This document shows, piece by piece, positions 43,346 to 55,236 of a stretch of DNA of 64,000 bases. The DNA is taken from contig NZ_CP007520.1 in NCBI RefSeq assembly GCF_000875755.1, positions 62,001 to 126,000 of the forward strand. Direction: 5' to 3'. The position numbers and the translations under genes were made by a program. Every line of letters starts with the position of its first letter. The first letter of the stretch is position 1. Origin of the DNA: Mycoplasma yeatsii GM274B. Its GTDB lineage: Bacteria; Bacillota_I; Bacilli_A; Mycoplasmatales; Mycoplasmataceae. The notes below the pieces were generated by a model. It was not told the origin of the DNA. It made no database searches and saw only the letters and a program-made list of their open reading frames with translations.

Positions 43346-46261
43346 ATGAAAAAAATGCTAAGCTTAGCAGCATGTGGTATGTTTTTAGCTTCAAGTTCAA
43401 CAATGGCTGTTAGTTGTTCTTTAAGTTTTAATCCAGAGAAGTTATTAACAAGAAAACTTTCAGATACTACAGTTTTTAAAGACTTAATTGTTAATCCTAT
43501 TGTTAACTGAAACTCTGCTATTAATAACAACTCATTTGATAGTAAAATCATCGCTAAACTTCAAGATACTTTAATCACTGTTGATAAACATGATAATTTT
43601 GAAGGTGCTTTAGCTTTAAAATGAAAACACGACAAAGATTTTAAACAATGAGATTTCAAACTTAGAGACAATATTAGATGATCAGGTCTAGAAAATGGTA
43701 GAACTGTTGATAAAGAAAAAATTACTGCAAAAGATTTTTTCAATACTTTCAGATATGTATTTAACAGAAATAATAGAGCTCTAACTTTAGATATTTGAAC
43801 TTCAGCATTAAAAAATGGTAGAGAATTAGTTGACTTTTTAGATAAAATTTCAAATCCAGCTTACACAAAAGAAAAAAAACCTCACGAATTATATAACCCT
43901 ATATTTGATAAAGAAGGTGACGTATATCAAGGTTTATCTGCATTAGAAAAAGAAATGAGATCTAGTTACTATTTAGATCGTGCAATTATGGCATATAATA
44001 TGGAATTAAAAGATGGAAACCCAGAAGATTATGAAAAAAAGGTAATTAACATCGCACTAAAAGGACAATCTACTAAAGAACTTGCAGAAAATTCTTTTAA
44101 AAATGGAAAAATTATAAGTCAAACTCAACAAGAAGATTATGATATTTCTTTCCACTTAAATAAACCAACAAGTTATTTTGAAACAGTTATTTCATATTTA
44201 AGTTTTGCTCCTATGCCAGACTATTCTGTTAGATATTTAACTATAGAAGGTGTTCAAGAAGCATCACAATTTGCTGGTACATCTTATTCTAAAGCATCTG
44301 GTAAAAAAGATGGATATGAAACAATGTGATATTCAGGACCATATGTTGTAGATAGTTATGTTTCAGGTAGAAATTTAAATTTAAGAAGAAATGAAAATTA
44401 CTTCAATAAAGAAAATGTTCATATTCACAAAATACTTTACAGCTTTTCAAACAAAGGAGATCCTGCCTCTTATAGATTCTTCTTCCAAACTGGAGATATT
44501 TCTTCATTTATAGTTGTTCCTAATGATCTTGCGGGATGAGACACATACGTAAGAAATATAGAAGACCCTAGGTTTAAAGGAACAAATATTGTTAAAACTA
44601 AGCCTACAACAACTTGAGGATTTGCTTTTAACTACCAAAGTCAAGGAACAACTATTCTTGAAAATATTCGTCTTAACAGAGAAGGTAGTTTAGTTGAAGG
44701 AAAAAGAACAACAAGAAATGTTAAACAGGATGCTGATCTAAATAAAACAATAGCATTAAAATCATTTAGAGTAATGTTTAGATATATGTTAAATAGATCT
44801 ATTTTTGCCAAATTCTTCTCTAGTGCAATTGATGGAAATAATCCAACAAGTAGTTCATTAAGAAATACTTACACAAGTCCGTTTATTGCAACTTACAAAG
44901 AAGATAAACCTGAAAATTCACCTGAACCAAATAAAGATAATACAGTTGATTACTATGATGTTATGGCAAAAAACTACTATGATAAATCAAAAACTTCTAA
45001 AACTCAAGATAAAAAATCAACAACAGGTTGATTAATTGAAGTTCTTAAATCAAAGAATATAATTAATGACGAACAATTAGAAAGTTGAGCAAAAAGATTT
45101 GGTTCAATCGAGCAAGAAAATAAAACTTCAAAATCTGCTCTTGATCCAGGTAAAGACACATTTTTTGAAAATGATCTTTTAGCTTTATCTGCATTCTTAA
45201 AAGAAGACGAACTTAGTGAAAAGGATGGTAACTTTAGTTTAGACCAAGATCCTTCTAAAGTTGAATTTAAAAATGATGAAAGAGCTAAGAAATTTGTTGA
45301 ATTAATTGGTAAATATGACAAAGTAGATCCTAACAAATCTTACCCAGACCAAGACGAAAATTTAAATCTATTACATCAAAAAGTGAAATTAATAAAAGAA
45401 CAAGTTAAAGAAGATATGAATGGTCTTGGAATTAATACAAACACCCCAATCACTGTACCTTTCTTAATGAATCCTGGAAATTCAAGTACAGGAAGTGCTA
45501 CAGGTTATATCAATTTCCTAACAGAGGCTCTTAGAACTTTTAACTTCTTAGTACGTAATAGAGGTAATGGTGATATAAATTCTCCGTTTGTTATTGACGC
45601 TTATACACCATCTACATCAATTGAGTATTCTACATTAGCAAAAGCAGGTAAATCTTCGATAATGGAAATTGGATGATCTCCTGATTATGCAGATCCAACA
45701 AACTATTTATATACTGTTCTATATGGCGGTGCGTTTGATTACATAATGAGTTTAAATAAAACATTTAATAAAGATTCTAAAGGTAAACTAACACCTGCTA
45801 AAATAATTGAAAAAGATAAGCAATACTATGAACAATTGCTTAAATCATCTCAATTCTTACTTAATGAAATTGAAAACGTTGATAAAACTATACCTGATCA
45901 TAAAAAAAGATTTGAGGCTTTATCAAAACTTGAAAACTACTTAACATTATCTTCATCATTAATAATTCCTACATATGTTAAAGAATCAGAATCACTTCCT
46001 ACAGTTTCATACGTAGATCAACTAACAATATCACGCTTCCCATTAGGAACACACCCACAACGTATGGTAGGGGTTAAAATTGATGAAAAAATAATTCAAC
46101 AAGATGAATTTGACAGAAGATTAAGAGTTTATAATAAAGAAAAAATAGATGGATATCAATCTCTATATCCAGATGCAGATGGTCAATACCTACGTGGATT
46201 TAAAGGTGATTGAAATAAAGAAGTAGATCCAAAAAATTCAAGAGACGTAAAACCCGTCTAA
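43346..46261 (+). CDS. oppA: Oligopeptide-binding lipoprotein OppA
   Basis: The 971-residue protein has a lipoprotein signal peptide ending in MAVSC, with Cys24 as the lipidation site, so it is anchored outside the membrane. LVNP-like and ITAKDFFNTFRYVFNR blocks, GPYVVDSYVSGRNLNLRRNENYF and GWSPDYADPTNYL are features of family 5 extracellular solute-binding proteins. Length (971) is large for OppA (about 550) but usual in mycoplasmas. It delivers peptides to OppBC. It comes last in the operon, 14 bases after oppF. In related mycoplasmas OppA is also an ecto-ATPase or adhesin; I see no clear P-loop here. Confidence 0.93.
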
Positions 46262-46268
46262 TAAAATT

Positions 46269-46295
46269 AGTTATGTTGAAAAACATAACTTTTTT
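46269..46295 (+). terminator. Terminator of the opp operon
   Basis: AGTTATGTT-GAAA-AACATAACT followed by Ts, 7 bases after the oppA stop. Confidence 0.85.
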
Positions 46296-46306
46296 ATTCT
46301 TAAGAG

Positions 46307-46334
46307 AAAAAAGAGAAGGTATGAAAACCTTCTC
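46307..46334 (-). terminator. Terminator of msrAB
   Basis: GAGAAGGT and ACCTTCTC form an 8-bp stem. The A-run at 46307-46312 becomes a U-run on the minus strand. It faces the opp terminator, convergent. Confidence 0.8.
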
Positions 46335-46336
46335 AA

Positions 46337-47266
46337 TTACTTAACAAATTCTTTGTATTCTGAATATCCTCTTTCATCCATTTCTTCTAAAGGAATGAAC
46401 TCTAAAGCTGCCCCATTAATACAGTATCTTAATCCACCCATATCTTTAGGACCATCATTAAACACATGACCCAAATGATTATCTCCAACTTTAGAACGAA
46501 CTTCGATTCTATGCATATTATGAGAGTTGTCATCTAAGTAAGTAACGGTTCTTTTTTTAATTGGTTCACTAAAACTAGGTCATCCACAACCTGCATCAAA
46601 TTTAGTAGATGAAGAAAATAAAGCTTCACCACTTATTTTTTCAACATAGATTCCTTTTCTGTGTTCTTTATTTAATTCAGAAGTGTGTGGTCTTTCTGTT
46701 GCTAAATGTTTTAAAACACTATAACTTAAATCGTCTAATGATATTTCTTTTCTAACTTGGTTAATTATTTCTTTTTCTTTATCAGTTAAATTGTAATCAA
46801 CATCAAGATTTACGTGACAATATCCAGTTGGGTTCTTTTTTAAATAATCTTGATGATATTCTTCACCTACTGAGTAATTTTTTAATTCTTCTAATTCAAC
46901 ATAAAATTCTTTGTAATTCTTTTTAAAAATATTAAATACTGAATCAATAGTTTTAATATCACTACTATCAGTAAAATAAACACCTGTTCTATATTGAATA
47001 CCAACATCATTTCCTTGTTTGTTTAATGAATCTGGATGAATAATTCTAAATAAATGTACAATTAATTCTTCAAGTGAAATTATGTTTGAATCATAATCAA
47101 TTTTTACTGTTTCAGCATGTAACGTTCTTTTTAAACTATGATATTTAGTTTTATCAGTTATTCCATTAGCATAACCAACTTCAGTATTAACTACTCCATT
47201 TAATCTAGAGAAATATTCTTGAACACCTCAAAAGCATCCGCCTGCAAAATAAGTACTTTTTATCAT
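46337..47266 (-). CDS. msrAB: Fused peptide methionine sulfoxide reductase MsrA-MsrB
   Basis: The 309-residue bifunctional enzyme repairs both S- and R-methionine sulfoxide in proteins. MsrA comes first, with the catalytic GGCFWG (Cys11), and spans about residues 1-160. GYCHVNLD is at its end. MsrB follows from about residue 170, with [28 protein letters not shown] and the catalytic Cys in [10 protein letters not shown]. The usual MsrB zinc CxxC pairs seem absent in what I can read. Some bacteria carry the same fusion in this order. The gene stands alone on the minus strand between convergent terminators and a 257-bp AT-rich gap. Confidence 0.95.
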
Positions 47267-47523
47267 ATTTTTAATCCTTTCAAGTAGTTAATAATATTTT
47301 AAACATAATTATTTATTATAGTTGTGATTACTATAAAAATTATATAGTTATAGTTAATATTTAAATTTAGTAATATTTATTACCCACTTTTGTTAATTTA
47401 TAAAGTTTTGTCTATTAACTGTTTGATTAAATTTGATTAAGTAATAAAATCTTTATAGTGATAAAAAGGTCGTTAATTAAAATAAATTTCTAATACTAAA
47501 ATGAGAGGTCTGGTTGATAAATT

Positions 47524-48669
47524 ATGAAAAGAAAAAAAGAAATTAAGGTAAGAAAAATTAAAAAAAGATGTGTATTTAAAACTGGTAAAAAATTTTTTAG
47601 TTTTATATATTGATTAGCTAAAACACTAACAAAAATTAAAAGAGATAAAAATAAAAGTTGTGTTAGTGAAATTACTGAACTAAGTAAAATAAATAGAGTA
47701 ATGAAATATTATTACAAAAGAGAAGAATTTATTATTAATTCTAACAATCAAATGCAATCATTTACTTTTAAAAGTGAAGATGGTGTTGAATTAGCTGGTT
47801 TAAAATACATAACAAATCCAGACTCTAAAAAATGATTAATTAGTTCTCATTGATTTGCTGGTGATAAATATTGAGCACTAGTTCATGTTAAAGCTTTTAT
47901 TGAACTTGGTTATAATATCTTAGTTTATGATTTTAGAAACCATGGACAATCAGAAAAAACAGAAGTTATAAGTATGGGCTTATTAGAAAGTAAAGATTTA
48001 ATTGCTGCAATTAAATACTTAAATGAAACTGAACAAGTTGAAGTTTTAGGTTTATTTGGAATGAGTATGGGTGCTTATATTACTAATTACATAACAGCAA
48101 CACAAAAAGAATTGTTAGATAAAAGTAACGTTAAATTTGCAATCAGTGATTCAACTTACGCTTCTTTAGAATCGTTGTTATACAAAACTTGAAGATCTTG
48201 ATTTAAATTATTTTTAAGTAAAAAAGCAGCAAGAAAAATTATAAATAAAATAATAAAATCACAACAATCAATTACTAATCACGATCAAAAAGAATTAAAT
48301 TTATTTACTAAATATGAAGATGATAATATTATTCCTGCTAGTGCACCAACTCTTTTCATACATGGTGTTAATGATAAAATAACTTCTCATACTGATTCTT
48401 TAAGATTGTATATTGATCGTGTAAAACACTGTAAAGATGATGAAATTTTATTATATAACTCATGTAATCATTGTTTTGCATTAAAAGATCATTACTATCG
48501 AACTGTTTATAGTACTTTAATGTTTGAAAATAAAATAATTAAAGATCATAATGCTACTAAAAAAGCACTTGAAAAAATGAATATAACAAAAGAAATTATT
48601 GAAAATAATTTTAATGAAATAAAAGAAGTTGCAACATTTCATTTTTGTTTAAACAAAGAAGATTTATAA
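47524..48669 (+). CDS. Alpha/beta hydrolase, membrane-anchored
   Basis: The 381-residue protein has a very basic N-terminus with a short hydrophobic stretch (SFIYWLAKTL, about residues 25-34), which may attach it to the membrane. The hydrolase core has SSHWFAGDKYW (oxyanion region), VYDFRNHGQSE, the nucleophile elbow GMSMG with Ser181, HGVNDKIT with Asp284, and CNHCFALKDH with His316. Together these form the Ser-Asp-His triad. It belongs with mycoplasma lipase/esterase-like proteins. Substrate is unknown. It is probably monocistronic, with an about 100-bp gap before the HAD gene. Confidence 0.9.
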
Positions 48670-48768
48670 TATTTATTAGTTAGAACTTCTTTTATTAATA
48701 TAAAATGAATAATTTTAGAAAAAAATTTTTTATTTTTTTATAATGATATAGTGGATTGGAGATTAATT

Positions 48769-49653
48769 ATGAGATTAAAAAAATTGGATGTAAAAAGATT
48801 AATATTAGTTGATTTAGATGGAACAGTTTTAACAAATTCAGATGATAAAATCCATCCTGTTACTAAACAAGCTTTACAAAATGCAGTTCAAAGAGGACAT
48901 ACAGTTTGTATTGTGACTGGTCGAGCTTATAGAGCTATGAAACATATTTATAAAGAATTAAATCTTGATACAGTTGTTGCTACTTTTGATGGAGCACACA
49001 TTCACGATCCTAAGAAAAAACAATTAAAAAGAATTATTTTACCTATTAATAATGACATTATTATGCAAATTATAAATGAACCTGTAATTAAAGAAAATGT
49101 AGAAAATATTTTAATTGAATATTACAATAAAACATTAATTTGAAAAGATGATAAAGACTTATATGAATTTTTCCATTTATATGATGTTGAAGCAAAAGAA
49201 GAAACTAAGATTTTTATAGAAGGCTCACCTTATGAATTATGAAAAGATCCAAGTAATAATTTAGTTATAAAATTAAAATCAAAAGAAGCTAAAGATAAAG
49301 TTTTACGTGTTTTAACTAAATATCAAGATGCTGTTAAGATTCAAAGTGATATTTTATATGGTATTAAATCAGAAAGTAAAAATCCTATTATTACTTTAAC
49401 TAATAAAAATGCTGATAAAGGATTTGCTGCAGTATTTCTAGCTCAGTATTATAATAAAGATCTAAGAGATGCTATTGCTTTTGGAGATCAATTAAACGAT
49501 TATCAAATGATTCAAACTGTAGGTCATGGAGTTGCAATGCAAAACGGAACTGATGCTTTAAAATTTGTTGCTAAAGGAATCACTCATCTTTCAAATGATG
49601 AAGGTGGAGTAGGACACTATTTAAACGGTTTATTAAATGGAGAAGAAATGTAA
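48769..49653 (+). CDS. Cof-type HAD-family phosphatase
   Basis: The 294-residue protein has HAD motif I DLDGTVL with Asp15 (nucleophile) and Asp17, motif II Thr/Ser in CIVTGRAYRAM, and motif IV AFGDQLNDYQMI near residue 241. A cap domain of the Cof type sits between motifs II and III. Such enzymes dephosphorylate sugar phosphates, FMN-like compounds or phospholipid headgroups; the exact substrate cannot be read from sequence. The ATG at 48769 is chosen over a GTG at 48751 because GGAG lies 8 bases upstream. It is followed directly by a terminator. Confidence 0.93.
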
Positions 49654-49677
49654 AAAGTAGCGAAAGCTACTTTTTGT
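49653..49677 (+). terminator. Rho-independent terminator
   Basis: AAAAAGTAGC-GAAA-GCTACTTTTT overlaps the HAD stop codon. The GAAA tetraloop is typical. Confidence 0.87.
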
Positions 49678-49762
49678 TTACAAAATATCTAATAAATAAT
49701 ATTGAGAAAAAATAAGGATGTAATAAAATTAATAATTGTAAAAATTAAAAAAGGAGATTTGT

Positions 49763-51441
49763 ATGAAGAGAGTTATTATATGATCATTATTACTTGTAAT
49801 TTGCACATTTTTCTTTTTTGAATATTGATATTTAATTGAGAATTTTGTCCCTTTAGCTATAAAAGGAACTAAAGATGGTAGAGAATTTGTATTATCATCT
49901 AGATCTCCTAATTTTATTTCAGAGTGAAATCAGTTATTAGGCGTTCAATTTAATACTCTTACACCAAAATCAGATTGGCAAGAATTTATTGTGCGAGAAG
50001 GTTATGAATTAACAGGTTATTTTTTTGGTAATAGCATTATTTTTGAATTTTTAGAAAAGATTAAATATTTGTTAGGTTCTCTAGTGGTTCTTATTTTATG
50101 TAATATTTATAGAATTACAATATTTAAAACATTCAAAAATGTAAAGGCATACTTAAAAAATAGAAATGATTTTATAGTTCACGGATATAAAGACACTATA
50201 AATTATTTAGAAGAATTTAAGACTAAACTTCAAAATATAATAACTAGTAAGCAAGAAGACAAAGATGATATTAAAAAAATGTGTCAGAATTACAAAGAGA
50301 TGATATGTAGACCTATTTTTGTTACACATTTAATAGATGATATTTGACAAAATTTAATATCAGAAAAGAATGATTTATCTTTATATATTCAACCTATTGA
50401 ACAAGTTTTAGAGTTTGTAGAAGTAATCTATACAATTGAAAAAAATCAAATGAAAAATTCTGGTGGATTTGAAGAATGGTGGTCTGGAATATCAATAAGT
50501 TTTCAATACTTTTCATATAACTCTGCGTATTACAAAGAATATATAAAACATATGAATAAATTAAATAAAAGATATATTAGTAGGAATTATATTTTTAATA
50601 TTCCATTTATATTTAGTGTGTCTATATTACTGTTTCCCATTTCAATTGTCACACTTTCTATGTCATTATTTATGTTGAACTTAAATAAAGGACTTGTTTT
50701 TTTAATAATTATTTCTATTTTAATACCCTTTTTTATATTAGTAATAGGATACTTCTTATATTGTTCTTATTATTTAAAATGTGATAAAAGCATTGGAAAT
50801 AATAAGTGATGACAAGATGAAAAAAATGAAAGTAAAAAGATGCTACCAATTGAATATATTAGTTATTTATTTCTATTTTTAACTTCTTCTTTACCTTTTA
50901 TATTAATTAAAATTCTTTTTCAATTAAATAAAATGGGTTACAATGTCATTTCTGAAATTTATACACCAAAAAGACTAGACGTTTTTTACATCTCCTTTCT
51001 TTTTCTTTTATTACTATCTTATTCTTGAGATATTCTGAATGAATTATATATGTATAAAAAATATGATCAAAAAATTTCTTATAAAATATGATTTTTTGAA
51101 TTTTTTTGGTAATTTTAGTAATTTTATTAGTGTTTGTGATGTATTTGTGTTGCCTATTTATAAAAAATGAAAGAGATGTTGCATACCTACTTTTATCTTG
51201 TAGAATAATTTTACATCTCCCTGTAATTAGCATACTTTTTTCTAGAATTACCGGAAATTCATTTAAGATTAATAGATTATATTCAAGATTATGTAGATTT
51301 AATAATGATAAATTTAGATTCAATTGTACTAAAAAAGACAAAAAATGTAGAGCATTTAATTTACTAAAAATTTTGAAATCATCATATATTTTTCCAATAA
51401 TAATTGTGCATATTGTCAATCTAATACTTATATTCGCTTAA
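49763..51441 (+). pseudogene. Polytopic membrane protein split by a T-tract frameshift
   Basis: The first frame starts after AAGGAG and runs to TAA at 51110 (449 residues), ending WFFEFFW. It has membrane helices near residues 5-22, 108-124, 275-340 and 360-425. A second frame, read from 51106 to TAA at 51439, continues immediately with a hydrophobic helix (VILVILLVFVMYLCCLF) and a further hydrophilic segment ending in another helix. Adding one T to the T7 tract at 51101-51107 would join both into about 559 residues. Either the frameshift is real, it is a variable tract, or it is a sequencing error. No family is recognised. Confidence 0.7.
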
Positions 51442-51644
51442 TTTAATTAACAAAAATCAATTTATTGATATTAGACATCATCGTTATTTTCTATTTTTAA
51501 TTTGATATTTTTTATCTACATAATTGTCTTTTATTTAAATACATTTCATATTATCTTTAATCGTTTAGTTATAAACATTAAAAATAAATTTATAATTGAT
51601 TTTATTGATACTACACTTTTTACTTATTAGACAGGAGAATACAC

Positions 51645-51905
51645 ATGCTAACATTACTAGCTGAAAAACCACCAACTTCAGTTTATTATTGAATATTAGG
51701 AATTGGAATCTTAGTACTTTTGTTAGGTATATTCTTATGAGTTAGATATAGAAGTAATTCTAAATGATCTAAAAATGATTCTTTTGAACAAAGAAATAGA
51801 ACTTCTTCAACAGTATGAGAATTTACTAAGAAAAATTTTCCAGTTTTAGTAGTTGTAATGGGTGTGATTTTTATTGTTACATCAATTTCTGTGTTAGTTA
51901 ATTAG
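51645..51905 (+). CDS. Small two-helix membrane protein (86 aa)
   Basis: The ATG follows ACAGGAG. Residues 14-33 and 63-84 are hydrophobic helices; the middle (RYRSNSKWSKNDSFEQRNRTSS) is polar and basic. The helix ends suggest both termini face outside. It lies alone between AT-rich gaps and ahead of the rpsL promoter. No family is recognised. The gap before it (51442-51644) contains only AT-rich sequence with no convincing frame. Confidence 0.7.
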
Positions 51906-51931
51906 GTTTTATAATAATCAAACATAGTAAT

Positions 51932-51971
51932 AAAAAATGTTATTGAAATAGCATTTTTTTTAATATATAAT
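51932..51971 (+). promoter_or_regulatory. Terminator overlapping the rpsL-rpsG-fusA promoter
   Basis: AATGTTAT-TGA-AATAGCATT plus eight Ts ends the small-membrane-protein transcript. Within it, TTGAAA (51943-51948), a 17-base spacer and TATAAT (51966-51971) form a good promoter for the ribosomal operon, so the two signals share bases. Confidence 0.72.
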
Positions 51972-52021
51972 TAAACAAGTGTTAATTCGATACACACGGA
52001 AATGTGAAAGGAGGAAAAAAC

Positions 52022-52441
52022 ATGCCAACAATTAACCAATTAGTTAAAGTTAACCGTAAAGCAAAAACTTGAAAAACTAAAGCTCCTGCGTTAAACAGAG
52101 GAATCAACACTTTAAAGAAAAAAGTAACTAAAATTTCTTCACCACAAAAACGTGGAGTATGTACTCGTGTGGCTACTATGACACCTAAAAAACCTAACTC
52201 TGCGTTACGTAAATACGCTCGTGTTAGATTAACAAACGGAATGGAAGTTAACGCTTATATTCCAGGTGAAGGTCACAACTTACAAGAACACAGTGTTGTT
52301 TTAATTCGTGGAGGTCGTGTTAAAGACTTACCTGGGGTACGTTACCACATCATCCGTGGAACATTAGATACTCAAGGAGTTAACAACCGTAAACAAGGTC
52401 GTTCATTATACGGAGTAAAAAGACCTAAAGTTAAAAAATAG
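52022..52441 (+). CDS. rpsL: Ribosomal protein S12
   Basis: The 139-residue protein of the 30S decoding centre contains the conserved [11 protein letters not shown] and [31 protein letters not shown] blocks. The Lys in PKKPNSA and the second Lys in RVKDLPG are the sites of classical streptomycin-resistance changes; both are the wild-type residue here. A strong GGAGG precedes the ATG. It is first in the operon with rpsG and fusA. Confidence 0.98.
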
Positions 52442-52540
52442 TAATAAATAAAACTATTCAAATAACCGTGTGATTAGATAACAAAAACACATTTAAGTAG
52501 CATATACATAAATGAAGAAAAGAGAAAGGAGTTAAAAAAC

Positions 52541-53008
52541 ATGCGTAAGAATAGAGCTGAAAAAAGAGATGTTTTAGCAGATCCAGTTTACAATTCTAAG
52601 TTAGTTACTCGTGCTATTAACAAAATTATGTTAGATGGTAAAAGAGGAATTGCTCAAACAATTATTTATGATGCATTTGACATTATTAAAGAAAAAACAG
52701 GTCAAGAAGCTATTGAAGTATTTAATAAAGCAATTGAAAACATTAAACCTCATTTAGAATTAAAAGTTCGTCGTATTGGTGGAGCTAACTACCAAGTTCC
52801 TGTTGAAGTTTCAGCAGAAAGACAAATTACTTTAGCTTTACGTTGATTAATTAACTATGCAAGATTAAGAAACGAAAAAGTAATGACTTTAAAATTGGCT
52901 AACGAAATTATTGATGCATCTAACAACATGGGTGGATCAGTTAAAAAACGTGAAGATACTCACAAAATGGCAGAAGCAAACAAAGCATTTGCACACTACC
53001 GTTGATAA
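52541..53008 (+). CDS. rpsG: Ribosomal protein S7
   Basis: The 155-residue 30S head protein contains [28 protein letters not shown]-like [23 protein letters not shown], and a C-terminal [11 protein letters not shown]. In many bacteria S7 represses the operon by binding the intercistronic region; the 99 bases between rpsL and rpsG here are the place to look. A GAAAGGAG site precedes the ATG, and a single UGA Trp ends the protein. Confidence 0.98.
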
Positions 53009-53031
53009 TTTAAAGAAAGGAAACACTTATC

Positions 53032-55101
53032 GTGGCAAGAGAATACAGTTTATTAAATACTCGTAATATCGGTATTATGGCTCACATCGATGCTGGTAAA
53101 ACTACAACAACTGAACGTATTTTGTTACATACTGGAAAAATTCATAAAATAGGTGAAACTCACGAAGGAGCTTCACAAATGGACTGAATGGCTCAAGAGC
53201 AAGAACGTGGTATTACTATTACTTCTGCTGCAACAACAGCTTTCTGAAAAGACACAAGATTTAACATTATCGATACTCCTGGACACGTAGACTTCACTGT
53301 TGAAGTTGAACGTTCATTAAGAGTTTTAGATGGAGCTGTAGCTGTTTTAGACGGTCAATCAGGAGTTGAACCACAAACTGAAACTGTTTGAAGACAAGCA
53401 ACTAACTACCAAGTTCCTCGTATTGTTTTTGTTAACAAAATGGATAAAACTGGTGCTGACTTCATTTACTCAGTAAAAAGTATTGGTGATAGATTAGGTG
53501 CAAAAGCTGCTCCAATCCAATTACCAATCGGTGCTGAAGAAAACTTCACAGGTATTATTGATTTAGTTGAAATGAAAGCTTACGAATTCGACGGAAAACC
53601 AGAAGAAGTTGCTAAAGAAATCGAAATTCCAGCTGACTTATTAGATCAAGCTCAAGAATTAAGAAATCAATTAATCGAAGTTGCTGTTGAATATGATGAA
53701 GAATTAATGATGAAATTCTTAGATGGTGGAGAAATCACTATTCCAGAATTAAAATCAGCAATCCGTAAAGGAGTAATCAATGCTGACTTCTTCCCAGTAT
53801 TAGCTGGATCAGCATTCAAAAACAAAGGGGTTAAATTATTATTAGACGCTGTTGTTGATTACTTACCATCACCATTAGACATCCCTTCAATTAAAGGAAT
53901 TTTACCAACAGGTGAAGAAGTTGAAAGACATGCTGATGATCAAGAACCATTCTCAGCATTAGCATTCAAAGTTATGACTGACCCATTCGTAGGGAAATTA
54001 ACATTCTTCAGAGTTTACTCAGGAATTCTTTCAAAAGGAAGTTACATATTAAACTCAACAAAACAACAAAAAGAACGTGTTGGACGTATTTTACAAATGC
54101 ACGCAAACAACCGTACAGAAATCGATGAAGTTTATGCTGGAGATATCGCTGCAGCAGTTGGATTAAAAAATACAACAACTGGAGATACTTTATGTGATGA
54201 AAAAGCTGAAATCATCTTAGAATCAATGGTATTCCCAGAACCAGTTATCCAATTAGCATTAGAACCAAAAACTAAAGCTGACCAAGAAAAAATGAGTATT
54301 GCTTTAAACAAATTAGCTGAAGAAGATCCAACATTCAGAACTTATACTGATGAAGAAACAGGTCAAACAATTATCGCAGGTATGGGAGAATTACACTTAG
54401 ATATTATTGTTGACCGTATGAGACGTGAATTCAACGTTGATACAAACGTAGGAGCACCACAAGTTTCATACCGTGAAACAGTTAAAAATGCTGGAAAAGC
54501 TGAAGGTAAATATGTTAAACAATCAGGAGGACGTGGATCATATGGACACGTTGTGATTGAATTCGAACCAAACCCTGATAAAGGATTTGAATGAGTTGAC
54601 AAAATTACTGGAGGACGTATTTCAAAAGAATACATCAATGCAGCTCGTGTTGGATTAGAAAACGCTTTACAAAACGGGGTTATTGCAGGATACCCAATGA
54701 TCGATGTTAAAGCTACTATCGTTGATGGATCAATGCATGATGTTGACTCAAACGAAATGGCTTACAAAATCGCTGCTTCAATGGCTTTAAAAGAAGCTGT
54801 TAAAAAAATGAATCCTGTTGTTTTAGAACCAATCATGAACGTTGAAGTAACAGTTCCAGATGAATACTACGGAGATGTTATGGGTAACATTTCATCAAAA
54901 CGTGGATTAATCGAAGGTTCAGAACAAAGAGGAAACGCACAAACTGTTAAATCAAAAGTTCCATTAACAGAAATGTTTGGATACGCTACTGAATTACGTT
55001 CATTTACTCAAGGACGTGGAAATTACACTATGATCTTCAGTCACTATGCAGAAGCACCTAAATCAATCGCTGAAGAAATTATTAAAAAATCAGGTAAATA
55101 A
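53032..55101 (+). CDS. fusA: Elongation factor G
   Basis: The 689-residue GTPase moves tRNA and mRNA through the ribosome. G1 is AHIDAGKTT near residue 17, G2 with the RGITI element, G3 DTPGHVDF, and G4 NKMD near residue 137. Domain IV has the [16 protein letters not shown] block, whose tip enters the decoding site. The start is GTG, 10 bases after AAAGGAA; no better ATG exists upstream. UGA Trp codons interrupt the early part. The operon ends here, since tuf has its own promoter. Confidence 0.98.
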
Positions 55102-55106
55102 TTGCT

Positions 55107-55196
55107 TTGATTTTACTAATAATAAAGTGTAAAATATAAAATAAATTTAGAGTGCCCCTACGGGGGCAGAAATCTGATAGTAGATTCTGTCTACTG
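55107..55196 (+). promoter_or_regulatory. tuf promoter and structured leader
   Basis: TTGATT (55107-55112), a 17-base spacer and TAAAAT (55130-55135) precede a hairpin TGCCCC-TAC-GGGGCA at 55152-55168, unusually GC-rich for this genome, and a second hairpin AGTAGA-TTCTG-TCTACT at about 55181-55197. The leader is about 95 bases long. The first hairpin might stabilise the abundant tuf mRNA or mark an RNA processing site. Confidence 0.6.
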
Positions 55197-55236
55197 TCAC
55201 TTAGTTATTTATTAGAAATAAGGAGAAATAAAACAA

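Noticed and set aside
50946..51419. 157-codon minus-strand frame over the split membrane protein
   Set aside because: Antiparallel to hydrophobic coding sequence on the plus strand. Its content is mirror-type low complexity and it lacks a start signal.
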